Shown here: piece after piece, positions 8,139 to 16,073 of the stretch
Layout: each line of letters opens with the position of its first letter
Numbering within the stretch: the stretch's first letter is position 1
Assembly (NCBI GenBank): GCA_902795975.1
Contig: CADBNE010000023.1
Location: forward strand, 1 to 16,073
Direction of reading: 5' to 3'
DNA from: an uncultured Erysipelotrichaceae bacterium
GTDB lineage: Bacteria; Bacillota_I; Bacilli_A; RF39; UBA660
DNA length: 16,073 nt
Program-made: the position numbers and the translations under genes
Notes under the pieces: model-generated
Told to the model about the DNA's origin: nothing
The model's database searches: none
The model's input: only the letters and a program-made list of their open reading frames with translations

Positions 8139-9269
8139 ATGAATAAAAAGTATAATATTTTTAAAGTAGTTTATTTTATTATTTTAGCACTAATTATATT
8201 TGGATATAGGGATTTATCAAGTTTAGCATCTGATTTAAATTATGTAGAATGTGGAAGTGCTACAGGAATACCAAGACCAATACCACAATTGACTACAGTT
8301 GCCTATACATTAGTTGTTACTGCTACTCCATTAATATTAATAGTATTTTCTATTATATTATTATTTAAAGCAATTGCTACTGGTTCAGCAGATGAAATAG
8401 AAAAAGCAAAGAAGAATTTATTTAAAAAGTTTATTATTGCTGCTGTTATATTTTTTATAGCATCTATTATTCAATTTGTTTTACTTAAAGTAACTACAAA
8501 TAAAGAAGATTCAAAGTCTGTTACTGAGTGTATAAAATGTTTCATGTATTATTCAAAAACTAATTGTCCAACATCATCAGCAGATATGAATTATACATCT
8601 AAGAGAACTAAAAAACCAAATACAAGTAATTATACAAATAGTAATATAATACGTAGTAGTAATAGAACAAGTAGTAGTTCTAATAATAATACAAGTAATT
8701 CTACATCTGGAAGTAATGTATTATTAATAGGTGATAGTAGAACTGCTGGAATATGTGGCTATGGCGATGGTGCTATGCATTCAGGAGAAAAATGTAGAGA
8801 CTATACTGCAATTGCTAAAGGTGGAATGGGTGCTACATGGTTTAGAGATGATGCAATTTCAGCCGCAAATATAGTATTAAATGGTAATTCAGGAAATTAT
8901 AAAATACTTATATTAATGGGTGCAAATGATGTAGGAGATACTGCTGGAACAGAAAAAGCAGGATTAGATATTTATCAAAGTAAATTAAGTGAATTAGCTA
9001 AAGGAGATTGGAAGAAACATACTATAATATTCGTTAAAACAACATGTGCAGATCAAGCAGCGGCAAATTCATATAATATGCATGTATCTCAATCACAAAT
9101 AAATACATTTAATGCTAAAATGAAAGAGTATATAAATAGTCAAAATATAAGTAATTTAAAATATTGCGAAATAGAAGACGTTCCAACAAAATACTTAGTT
9201 GATGGTGTTCATTATAGTAAGGAAGGATATGATTTTTACTATAATCAAATAAAAAATAAATGTGTATAA
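8139..9269 (+). CDS. SGNH/GDSL-type hydrolase fused to an N-terminal pilin-like two-helix membrane domain
   Basis: A 376-residue protein. It has a signal peptide or membrane helix at 9-22 with a possible cleavage site near LSSLA-S (residue 30), two further membrane helices at about 55-78 and 97-117 joined by a charged loop (GSADEIEKAKKNLFKKF), a Cys-containing stretch (C131, C134, C143), a Ser/Asn/Thr linker (about 160-192), then an SGNH hydrolase domain. Its catalytic blocks are GDS (S200), the Gly block near G229, GAND (N263) and DGVH (D355, H358), so the Ser-Asp-His set is complete. The enzyme should face outward and could act on acyl or acetyl esters of surface polymers; the substrate is unknown. 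The two-helix part resembles VirB2/TrbC-type pilin-like domains. ATG after AAGGAG. It lies 25 bases after the PflA homologue with no terminator between, so probably in the same transcription unit. Confidence 0.8.
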   Translation: MNKKYNIFKVVYFIILALIIFGYRDLSSLASDLNYVECGSATGIPRPIPQLTTVAYTLVVTATPLILIVFSIILLFKAIATGSADEIEKAKKNLFKKFIIAAVIFFIASIIQFVLLKVTTNKEDSKSVTECIKCFMYYSKTNCPTSSADMNYTSKRTKKPNTSNYTNSNIIRSSNRTSSSSNNNTSNSTSGSNVLLIGDSRTAGICGYGDGAMHSGEKCRDYTAIAKGGMGATWFRDDAISAANIVLNGNSGNYKILILMGANDVGDTAGTEKAGLDIYQSKLSELAKGDWKKHTIIFVKTTCADQAAANSYNMHVSQSQINTFNAKMKEYINSQNISNLKYCEIEDVPTKYLVDGVHYSKEGYDFYYNQIKNKCV

Positions 9270-9271
9270 AT

Positions 9272-9306
9272 AAAGATATATTGATATTCTAATATATCTT
9301 TTTTTG
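9272..9306 (+). terminator. Rho-independent terminator after the SGNH hydrolase gene
   Basis: AAAGATATATT (9272-9282) pairs perfectly with AATATATCTTT (9291-9301) around an eight-base loop, followed by more T. It closes the ligA-to-SGNH transcription unit. Confidence 0.85.
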
Positions 9307-9315
9307 TGATAGAAT
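9307..9315 (+). promoter_or_regulatory. Extended -10 promoter of nifJ
   Basis: TGATAGAAT, an extended -10 with one mismatch to TATAAT, directly follows the terminator T-tract and lies 19 bases before the ATG. The leader would be very short but would still hold the AGGTGAT ribosome site (9323-9329). No -35 hexamer at 17 bases. Confidence 0.5.
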
Positions 9316-9333
9316 TATAGGTAGGTGATGAAA

Positions 9334-12300
9334 ATGAAAAAAACAATTACAGTTGATGGAAATGAAGCATGTAGTTATACTTCTTATATGTTTACTGAAG
9401 TAGCTGGAATATATCCAATTACTCCAAGTAGTGCTATGGCAGAACATGTAGATGAAATGAGTAAAAATAAGTTAAATTTGTTTGGCGAAACTGTTAAAGT
9501 TGTTGAAATGCAAAGTGAAGCAGGAGCAGCTGGATTTGTTCATGGTTCACTTAAAGCAGGATGTTTAACTACTACATTTACTGCAAGTCAAGGTTTACTT
9601 TTAATGATACCTAATATGTATAAAATTGCAGGAGAAATGTTACCTGGTGTTATACATGTAGCAGCACGTGCATTATCTACTCATGCATTATCTATATTTG
9701 GTGATCATCAAGATATATATGCTTGTAGACAAACAGGATTTGCTATGCTAGCTTCTTCATCAGTACAAGATACTGCATATCTATCAGCAGTAGCTCATCT
9801 TTCTAGTATTAAAGCAAGTTTACCATTTATGCATTTCTTTGATGGTTTTAGAACTAGTCATGAAATACAAAAAATAGAGGTATTACAAGCTGTTGATTAT
9901 GCAGAAATGCTAGATCAAAAAGCTTTAGCTAGATTTAGAAAGAGAGCACTTAATCCACATAATCCTAAGACACATGGTACTGCTCAAAATGAGGATATAT
10001 ATTTTCAAGCAACAGAAGCAAGAAATGTATTCTATAATTTGCTTCCAGATGTAGTAAATGATTATATGGAAAAAGTAAATGAAAAAGCAGGTACTGATTA
10101 TAAACCATTTAATTATTATGGCTCTCCTACAGCTAAGAAAGTTATAGTAGCAATGGGGTCAGTATGTGAAACTATAAAAGAAGTAATTGATAAAAAAGAA
10201 GATGTAGGTTTAATAGAAGTACATTTATATAGACCATTTAGTACAAAATATTTATTTAATGTATTACCTGAAACAGTAGAGAAAGTAGCTGTATTAGATA
10301 GAACTAAAGAAGCAGGAAGTAATGGTGAACCATTATATCTTGATATAGTAGCAGCACTTAAAGATAAAGATATTACTGTAGTAGGTGGTAGATATGGATT
10401 AGCTAGTAAAAATACTACTCCAAGTGATATAAATGCTGTATATGAAATGTTAGATAATCCAGTAAATAACTTTACTATAGGTATTATAGATGATATGACT
10501 AAATTAAGTTTAGAACCAGTTGATATTGAATTACCAAAATCACATGAATGGTTATTCTATGGATATGGTAGTGATGGTATGGTTAGTGCATCTAAATCTA
10601 TAATTAAGTTAATTGGTGATAATACTGAAAATTATGTGCAAGGATATTTCCAATATGATTCTAAGAAAAGTGGAGGTGTTACTTGTTCACATTTGCGATT
10701 TAGTGAAGATAAAATTAGATCATCTTACTATATATCTAAACCTGAATTATTAGTAATTACTAAAGATAGTTATTTAGAAGAATATGATTTATTAGATGAA
10801 ATAGAAGATGAAGCAACAGTAATTATTAATACAATACATAGTCCTGAAGAAATAAATAGAATGATTAATTATCATTTAAAGAAAGTGTTACTTAAAGCTA
10901 AGGCTAAAGTATATATTATTAATGCATATGAGTTAGCTAATAGAGTAGGACTTAAAGGAAAAATAAGTACTATTATGGAAAGTGCTATTATGTATTTATC
11001 AGATATAGTTCCATATACTTTAGCACTTGAAAAAATGGAAGAAAGTATAAAAAATAAATTTTCTAAAAAAGGAGAAACCGTTGTAAATAGTAATTTAGAA
11101 GCTATTACTATGGCTGCTACTAATATAGAAGAAATAACATTAGATGGTAAAGCTATTAAACCTAGTGATGAAGAATTATCAATTGTTGAAAAAATTATGA
11201 AACGTAAAGGTGAGACTTTAAAAACATCTGACTTTGTAAAAAGAGCTGACGGTGCATTTGAACCAGGTACTGCTGCAATGGAAAAAAGATATATATCTGA
11301 TGTAGCACCAGATTGGATAAGTATGAATTGTTCAAATTGTAATCAATGTTCTTTATATTGTCCACATGGTGTTATTAGACCATTTATTCTTAGTGAAGAT
11401 GAATATGAAAATTGTCCAAGAAGTATAAAGGAAAGATGTGTTAAAGCAATTGGTATGGATTATTACTTTATAATTAGTGCATCTGTTGCAGATTGTACTG
11501 GTTGTGGTGTATGTGCTAGAGTATGTCCAGGTATGAGAGGTGAAAAAGCCCTTGTAATGGATAGATTAGACCCAAATGAACAATTAGTATTTGATTATTT
11601 AGATAAAAACATTAGTAAGAAAGATATAGGAAATATATTTACTACTAAGAATAGTCAATTTAATAAACCTAAGTTTGCATTTTCAGGTGCATGTGCAGGT
11701 TGTGGTGAAACAGCTTATATTAAGTTATTAACTCAATTATTTGGTGAACATATGATAATTGCTAATGCTACAGGATGTTCATCTATATATGGTGGTAGTG
11801 CTCCATCTACACCATATACAATTCCATGGGCAAGTAGTTTATTTGAAGATAATGCTGAGTTTGGATATGGTATGTTAATTGCAAATGATATGATGAAAAC
11901 TAAAATAGCACATATTATGGAGAAAAACTTAGATAGTGAAAATGGAGATTTATTTAAACAATGGTTAGAAAATCCTAATAGTTATGAAAATACAAAAGAT
12001 GTATATGATAATTTAACTGATAACATTCCAGAAGAATTAGCAAGTATAAAAGACTATATTACTCAACGTAATATTTGGTGTATTGGTGGAGATGGCTGGG
12101 CTTATGATATAGGATTTAGTGGTATTGACCATGTATTAGCAAGTAATGATAATATTAAAATATTAGTACTTGATTCACAAGTATATTCTAATACAGGAGG
12201 TCAATCATCAAAAGCAAGTCCTAAAGGTGCTATAGCATCATTTGCATCAAGTGGTAAGAAGACAAATACTAAAGATTTAGCTCGTATTGCTTTAGCTTAT

Positions 12301-12717
12301 CCAGATGCTTATGTAGCACAAGTTTCATTAGGTGCTAATCCAATGCAAGTAATTAAAGCATTTAAGGAAGCTAATGAATATAATGGACCAGCAATTATTA
12401 TTGCTTATACACCTTGTATATCACATGGTATTAAAGGTGGTATGGAACGTAGTGTAGATATGGAAAAATTAGCTACTAAATCTGGCTTCTTCTTAACATT
12501 TAGAAGAAATCCAGAAACTGGATTTACATTAGATAGTAAGAATGTAGACTTTGAATTATTTGAAGATTTCTTAAATAATCAAACAAGATTTAATATGTTA
12601 AAAACAATTAATCCAGACAAGGCTGAAGAATTATTACAAGCTAGTAAAGATTATGCTATTAATACATTTGATTATTATGATGATTTGTGTAAAAGAGATA
12701 GCGAAAAAGATGTATAA
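9334..12717 (+). CDS. nifJ: Pyruvate:ferredoxin (flavodoxin) oxidoreductase, single-chain
   Basis: Oxidises pyruvate with CoA to acetyl-CoA and CO2, passing electrons to ferredoxin or flavodoxin; a cytoplasmic enzyme central to anaerobic energy metabolism. The chain has 1127 residues, slightly short for the family. It starts with the pyruvate-binding domain (GIYPITPSSAMAE, EAGAAGFVHG). Two 4Fe-4S ferredoxin clusters follow: C666/C669/C672...C676-P and C721/C724/C727...C731-P. The thiamine-diphosphate domain carries the proximal-cluster cysteines C787 and C790 (CAGCGE), C815 (TGCSS) and C1028 (TPCISHG), plus GGDGWAYDIGFSG and QVYSNTGGQSS. Every expected cysteine is present, so the enzyme looks active. 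ATG at 9334 with AGGTGAT upstream; in-frame GTG and ATG at 9325 and 9328 overlap the ribosome site. Transcribed alone, between terminators. Confidence 0.96.
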   Translation: MKKTITVDGNEACSYTSYMFTEVAGIYPITPSSAMAEHVDEMSKNKLNLFGETVKVVEMQSEAGAAGFVHGSLKAGCLTTTFTASQGLLLMIPNMYKIAGEMLPGVIHVAARALSTHALSIFGDHQDIYACRQTGFAMLASSSVQDTAYLSAVAHLSSIKASLPFMHFFDGFRTSHEIQKIEVLQAVDYAEMLDQKALARFRKRALNPHNPKTHGTAQNEDIYFQATEARNVFYNLLPDVVNDYMEKVNEKAGTDYKPFNYYGSPTAKKVIVAMGSVCETIKEVIDKKEDVGLIEVHLYRPFSTKYLFNVLPETVEKVAVLDRTKEAGSNGEPLYLDIVAALKDKDITVVGGRYGLASKNTTPSDINAVYEMLDNPVNNFTIGIIDDMTKLSLEPVDIELPKSHEWLFYGYGSDGMVSASKSIIKLIGDNTENYVQGYFQYDSKKSGGVTCSHLRFSEDKIRSSYYISKPELLVITKDSYLEEYDLLDEIEDEATVIINTIHSPEEINRMINYHLKKVLLKAKAKVYIINAYELANRVGLKGKISTIMESAIMYLSDIVPYTLALEKMEESIKNKFSKKGETVVNSNLEAITMAATNIEEITLDGKAIKPSDEELSIVEKIMKRKGETLKTSDFVKRADGAFEPGTAAMEKRYISDVAPDWISMNCSNCNQCSLYCPHGVIRPFILSEDEYENCPRSIKERCVKAIGMDYYFIISASVADCTGCGVCARVCPGMRGEKALVMDRLDPNEQLVFDYLDKNISKKDIGNIFTTKNSQFNKPKFAFSGACAGCGETAYIKLLTQLFGEHMIIANATGCSSIYGGSAPSTPYTIPWASSLFEDNAEFGYGMLIANDMMKTKIAHIMEKNLDSENGDLFKQWLENPNSYENTKDVYDNLTDNIPEELASIKDYITQRNIWCIGGDGWAYDIGFSGIDHVLASNDNIKILVLDSQVYSNTGGQSSKASPKGAIASFASSGKKTNTKDLARIALAYPDAYVAQVSLGANPMQVIKAFKEANEYNGPAIIIAYTPCISHGIKGGMERSVDMEKLATKSGFFLTFRRNPETGFTLDSKNVDFELFEDFLNNQTRFNMLKTINPDKAEELLQASKDYAINTFDYYDDLCKRDSEKDV

Positions 12718-12734
12718 TACTTGCAAATTATATT

Positions 12735-12758
12735 AAAGGTGTTGAAAAACACCTTTTT
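12735..12758 (+). terminator. Rho-independent terminator of nifJ
   Basis: AAAGGTGTT, loop GAAA, AACACCTTT, then T. A perfect nine-base-pair stem with a GNRA-type tetraloop. The sequence also holds the -35 of the next promoter. Confidence 0.9.
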
Positions 12759-12771
12759 GTTTTGCTATAAT
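12742..12771 (+). promoter_or_regulatory. Promoter of the acyl-CoA ligase gene, -35 inside the nifJ terminator
   Basis: TTGAAA (12742-12747), an 18-base spacer, then TATAAT (12766-12771) preceded by TGC, so an extended -10. The -35 overlaps the loop and stem top of the nifJ terminator hairpin. This is the best full sigma-A type promoter in the window. The -10 lies 33 bases before the ATG. Confidence 0.75.
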
Positions 12772-12804
12772 ATACCTAGTTAAAACTACGAATAGAGGGA
12801 TGTT

Positions 12805-14640
12805 ATGAATAAAGAAGACTTATTAAAATATAAGGAAAAATTAGAACAATTATCAGAAAAAGAAAAAATTAGAAGAAATGAATATTTAAGAGGATTGGCA
12901 ATAGGTGATATAGAAGGACCACAAGTAGGATATACATCTATAGATAAACCATGGCTTAAATATTATTCTGAAGAAAGTTTACAAAGTAGAGTTCCTAAAG
13001 TTTCTATTTATCAATATATGTTAATTCAAACAGAAAAATATCGTGATGAAGAGGCATTAGAATTTTTTGGTAAGAATATTACATATAATGATTTTAGAAA
13101 AAGAATTATTAAAGCTGTTAAAGGCTTAATTAATATGGGTGTAAAAAAAGGTGATGTAGTATCAGTATGTTTGCCAAATATTCCAGAAGTAGGATATGTT
13201 TTTTACGCAATTAATTATTTAGGTGCTGTTGCAAATATGATGGATCCAAGAACTAATGCTTCTACATTAGAAGAACAAGTTAACGATTCAAAATCTGATT
13301 TAGTTATATGTTTAGATACAGTAGTTGATAAATTCGTAGGAAGTAGTGCTAAAAATATTGTTTCTGTTCCAGTATTAAATAGTTTGCCTAAATTTATTAA
13401 TATGTTAGCTAAATTAAAAGATAAAGAATTAGTAGCTCCTGAAATAGATGACGATAGAATTATTTCATATTATGAGTTTATTAAATCAGGTAAAGAAAAT
13501 ATTACTGATATTCCAAAATCAGTATATGTAGAAGATTCTCCAGCTGTAATTGCATATACAGGTGGTACTACAGGAACTCCAAAAGGAGTTATTGAAACTA
13601 ATGAGGCATTCAATAGTATGATTATTGAAAATGCTAATGTTGATTATGGAATTGAAAAAGGAGATAGAGCACTTAATATGGCTCCACCTTGGACATATTA
13701 TGGATTAAGTAATTGCTTTAATTCATATTTATGTATGGGTGTTAAAGATGTGTTGGTTCCTGCATTTGGACCAGATGATTTGGGAACATTAATATTAAAA
13801 TATCATCCTAATCATGTAATTACAGTTCCTTCAGCATTAGTAGCAGTTATGAAAGAAAAAAAATTTAAGTTAAAAAAATTAGATTATCTTAAAACAATAA
13901 TTGTAGGTGCTGATAAATTAGATCCAACTTTTGAAGAAAATTTTAATGAATTTTTAAAAGAATGTGATTCAAAAGCATCTATTACTAAGGGATATGGTAT
14001 GACTGAGGTATGTGCAGCAGCTGCATATACAATAGATGATGTTAATGTTAAAGATACTGTAGGTATTCCATATTTATTTGAAACAATTGGAGTATTTGAT
14101 CCAGATAATTCTGATATAGAGCTTACAACAGGTAAACAAGGAGAATTAGCAATAAGAGGTCCTAAGAATATGGAAGGATATTTTGGATATGCTAAAACAA
14201 AATCTTCAGATGTTGTAAAAGTTCATTCTGATGGAAGTGTATGGGTTCATACAGGTGATATTGGACATATGGATGAAGATGGAAAAATATTTGTTGATGG
14301 AAGAATTAAAAGAATGTTCACTAAGAGTGGATTTAAAATATTCCCAGGTGTTATAGAAGAACAAATAATGAAATGTTCTGATATAGAAAATGCAGCAGTA
14401 GTTGGTGTTAAAGATGAGTCAAATGGATATATTATAAAGGCATTTATTGTATTAAAAGAAAATTGTAATAAAAATCCTGATGATATAATTACAGAAGTAT
14501 ATGAAATTCTTAAGAAGAATATATACAATTATGAAATACCAGACTTTATAGAAGTAATTGATTCATTACCATTAACAGGTATGAATAAAATAGATTTTAA
14601 AAAATTAGAAGCATTAGCTGATTTGCAAAAAAAAATATAA
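12805..14640 (+). CDS. Acyl-CoA ligase (AMP-forming, ANL superfamily), probably fatty-acid type
   Basis: Activates a carboxylic acid with ATP to an acyl-adenylate and transfers it to CoA. The chain has 611 residues. It shows the AMP-binding P-loop YTGGTTGTPKG (251-261), the A5-type motif GYGMTE (396-401), HTGDIG with the ribose-binding Asp (D485), DGRIKRM (R500), the hinge region leading to KSGFKIFPGVIEE, and the catalytic C-terminal Lys (K595, in TGMNKIDFKK). The N-terminal 70 residues carry a charged helical extension. The residues seen are those of an active ligase; chain length of the substrate cannot be read. Some family members act on aryl or bile acids instead. ATG at 12805 with GAGG six bases upstream. 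Monocistronic, with its own promoter and terminator. Confidence 0.9.
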   Translation: MNKEDLLKYKEKLEQLSEKEKIRRNEYLRGLAIGDIEGPQVGYTSIDKPWLKYYSEESLQSRVPKVSIYQYMLIQTEKYRDEEALEFFGKNITYNDFRKRIIKAVKGLINMGVKKGDVVSVCLPNIPEVGYVFYAINYLGAVANMMDPRTNASTLEEQVNDSKSDLVICLDTVVDKFVGSSAKNIVSVPVLNSLPKFINMLAKLKDKELVAPEIDDDRIISYYEFIKSGKENITDIPKSVYVEDSPAVIAYTGGTTGTPKGVIETNEAFNSMIIENANVDYGIEKGDRALNMAPPWTYYGLSNCFNSYLCMGVKDVLVPAFGPDDLGTLILKYHPNHVITVPSALVAVMKEKKFKLKKLDYLKTIIVGADKLDPTFEENFNEFLKECDSKASITKGYGMTEVCAAAAYTIDDVNVKDTVGIPYLFETIGVFDPDNSDIELTTGKQGELAIRGPKNMEGYFGYAKTKSSDVVKVHSDGSVWVHTGDIGHMDEDGKIFVDGRIKRMFTKSGFKIFPGVIEEQIMKCSDIENAAVVGVKDESNGYIIKAFIVLKENCNKNPDDIITEVYEILKKNIYNYEIPDFIEVIDSLPLTGMNKIDFKKLEALADLQKKI

Positions 14641-14666
14641 AAAGTATAGTGAAAACTATATTTTTT
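14641..14666 (+). terminator. Rho-independent terminator of the acyl-CoA ligase gene
   Basis: TATAGT, loop GAAA, ACTATA followed by a T-run, directly after the stop codon. A short AT-rich stem, with the same GAAA tetraloop as the nifJ terminator. Confidence 0.75.
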
Positions 14667-14677
14667 ACTTTTTGTTT

Positions 14678-14685
14678 TGTATAAT
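14678..14685 (+). promoter_or_regulatory. Putative -10 of the histidine kinase gene
   Basis: TGTATAAT lies after the terminator tail in a TTTTTGTTTTG context nearly identical to that before the acyl-CoA ligase -10. The -10 ends 26 bases before the GTG start. No -35 is clear. Confidence 0.5.
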
Positions 14686-14711
14686 ATAAGTAAGAATAGG
14701 GAGGTAGCAGT

Positions 14712-16073
14712 GTGAGTAATTATTTTTTGCTTTTTTTTAGTGCGTTAATTAATTTGCTCATATTATTTGTATACTTTAGTAAAAAAAGAATTAACTTATT
14801 TGAAAATAAAATATATACAGGTATAATTGTGTGTAATTTCACCTGCTTATTGTTAGAATTTTTATGTAACTTAAGTGCAGCTGGATTACTTTACAGTTAT
14901 AAAGATATATTAGTAAGACTTTTTTTGGTAGGTTTACAATTTTGGGGATGTTTATTGACGACATATACAACTTTAATTAGTAAAAAGAGAATAGCTTGTT
15001 CAAAAGTTTTATATATATATTTAATAATATTTGCTATTATGAGCTTTCCTATTGCCTTTTTACATTTAGATTTTTTAAAGTTTAATGATATACCATATGC
15101 AAGTGGTTCTGCAGTAGTATATTGTGTATTTATTGGATCTATATATATGTTTATTAATATTTATTTGATTATAAAATACAGATATTTAATGGGGAAAAAG
15201 TTTATTCCTGTAATAGCATATTTAGTTTTGATGGGTGTAGCGCTTTTAATTCATAACATTGACCCTACAATTCCATCATTGAATTGTGTAGAAACATTAG
15301 TAGGTTTACTTATGTATTTTACAATTGAAAATCCTGATATAAAAATTATTGAGGAATTAGAATTATCTAAGGAACAAGCAGAAAAAGCTAATAGAGCTAA
15401 AAGTGATTTCTTATCTAGTATGTCACATGAAATACGTACACCTTTGAATGCTATAGTAGGACTATCTGAAGATATTGCTTCATATGAAGCACAAGTTCCA
15501 AGGGAAGTTGTAGAAGATAGTGAAGATATACGTAACGCATCACAAACATTATTAGAAATAGTAGGTAATATATTAGATATTAGTAAAATAGAGAGTGATA
15601 AATTAGAACTTGTAGATAATCCATATAATTTCAAAAAAGAAATAGAAAGTATGGCTAGAGTAACTAGTACTCGTATAGGAGAAAAACCAATTAATTTTAC
15701 AATGTCTATAGCAGAAGATATTCCATATGAGTTAATAGGTGATAAAGTACATGTTAAGGGAGTAATTAACAATTTACTTTCTAATGCATTTAAATATACA
15801 GAAAAAGGATATGTAGATTTTACTGTTAAATGTATTAATCAAGGTGATATATGTAATTTAATTATTAGTGTTAAAGATACTGGTAGAGGAATAAAAAAAG
15901 AAAATATTGATAGGTTATTTAATAAGTTTGATAGATTAGATGTAGAGAAAAACACTACTACAGAAGGAACAGGATTAGGACTTGCAATTACTAAAAATTT
16001 AGTAGAGATGATGGGTGGTAAAATTAATGTACAATCAGAATATGGTCAAGGTTCTATATTTATGATTAATTTA
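14712..16073 (+). CDS. Seven-helix membrane sensor histidine kinase (3' end outside the window)
   Basis: 454 residues are visible and the frame is still open at the window edge. The N-terminal part has about seven hydrophobic helices (roughly 4-22, 36-60, 66-88, 97-118, 132-155, 163-183, 192-205), resembling the 7TM sensor type. A short coiled linker ([17 protein letters not shown]) follows, then the HisKA domain with phospho-acceptor H239 in [10 protein letters not shown], and the HATPase domain with the N box (N358 in [10 protein letters not shown]), G1 box DTGRGI (389-394), the F-box region RLFNKFDR and G2 box GTGLGL (419-424). The kinase core is complete; a receiver domain could follow beyond the edge. 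The GTG start is supported by AGGGAGG eight bases upstream. The signal sensed and the partner regulator are unknown. Confidence 0.92.
   Translation, partial: MSNYFLLFFSALINLLILFVYFSKKRINLFENKIYTGIIVCNFTCLLLEFLCNLSAAGLLYSYKDILVRLFLVGLQFWGCLLTTYTTLISKKRIACSKVLYIYLIIFAIMSFPIAFLHLDFLKFNDIPYASGSAVVYCVFIGSIYMFINIYLIIKYRYLMGKKFIPVIAYLVLMGVALLIHNIDPTIPSLNCVETLVGLLMYFTIENPDIKIIEELELSKEQAEKANRAKSDFLSSMSHEIRTPLNAIVGLSEDIASYEAQVPREVVEDSEDIRNASQTLLEIVGNILDISKIESDKLELVDNPYNFKKEIESMARVTSTRIGEKPINFTMSIAEDIPYELIGDKVHVKGVINNLLSNAFKYTEKGYVDFTVKCINQGDICNLIISVKDTGRGIKKENIDRLFNKFDRLDVEKNTTTEGTGLGLAITKNLVEMMGGKINVQSEYGQGSIFMINL

Noticed and set aside
15251..15772. A 173-codon open frame on the minus strand.
   Set aside because: It lies wholly opposite the histidine kinase, whose HisKA and HATPase motifs are clear on the plus strand. 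It has no recognisable domain.

Overview
The window comes from a very AT-rich, low-GC Gram-positive-type bacterium (Bacillota). The main clues are the C-terminal end of the sporulation master regulator Spo0A at the left edge, purine-rich Shine-Dalgarno sites (AAGGAG, AGGTGAT), tight U-tailed terminators, and a pyruvate:ferredoxin oxidoreductase that points to anaerobic life. TGA acts as a stop (end of ligA) and Trp is always TGG, so this is the standard bacterial code, not the Mycoplasma code. An uncultured gut-type Bacilli or Clostridia lineage is a reasonable inference, but the species cannot be fixed from the sequence.

Layout. 1-231: end of spo0A, convergent across a shared terminator with a minus-strand membrane-anchored metallophosphoesterase (262-1119) whose catalytic motifs are degenerate. 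1296-3368: two tandem paralogous membrane proteins (zinc ribbon, one membrane helix, long Ser/Asn repeat linker, conserved outer domain), each with its own promoter and terminator. 3453-9269: a probable transcription unit of ligA (split by a -1 frame change exactly at an A AAA AAG heptamer), a pyruvate formate-lyase homologue without the catalytic Cys pair, a short PflA homologue without the radical-SAM cysteines, and a membrane-anchored SGNH hydrolase. 9334-12717: an intact-looking NifJ/PFOR. 12805-14640: an acyl-CoA ligase-type AMP-forming enzyme. 14712-16073: a seven-helix membrane histidine kinase that runs off the right edge.

How the parts fit. PFOR can make acetyl-CoA from pyruvate, so formate-lyase chemistry is not strictly needed here. 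Beside it, the two partners of the formate-lyase system survive as long open, overlapping genes (TAATG stop/start), but each has lost the residues that define its chemistry. This inactive-looking PflB/PflA pair is the most unusual thing in the window. It is either a repurposed pseudoenzyme pair or a system caught early in decay.

Transcription signals are compact. Every same-strand terminator is followed within about 5-20 bases by a TATAAT-like -10, usually in the extended form TGnTATAAT. In front of the acyl-CoA ligase, a consensus-like -35 lies inside the preceding terminator hairpin.
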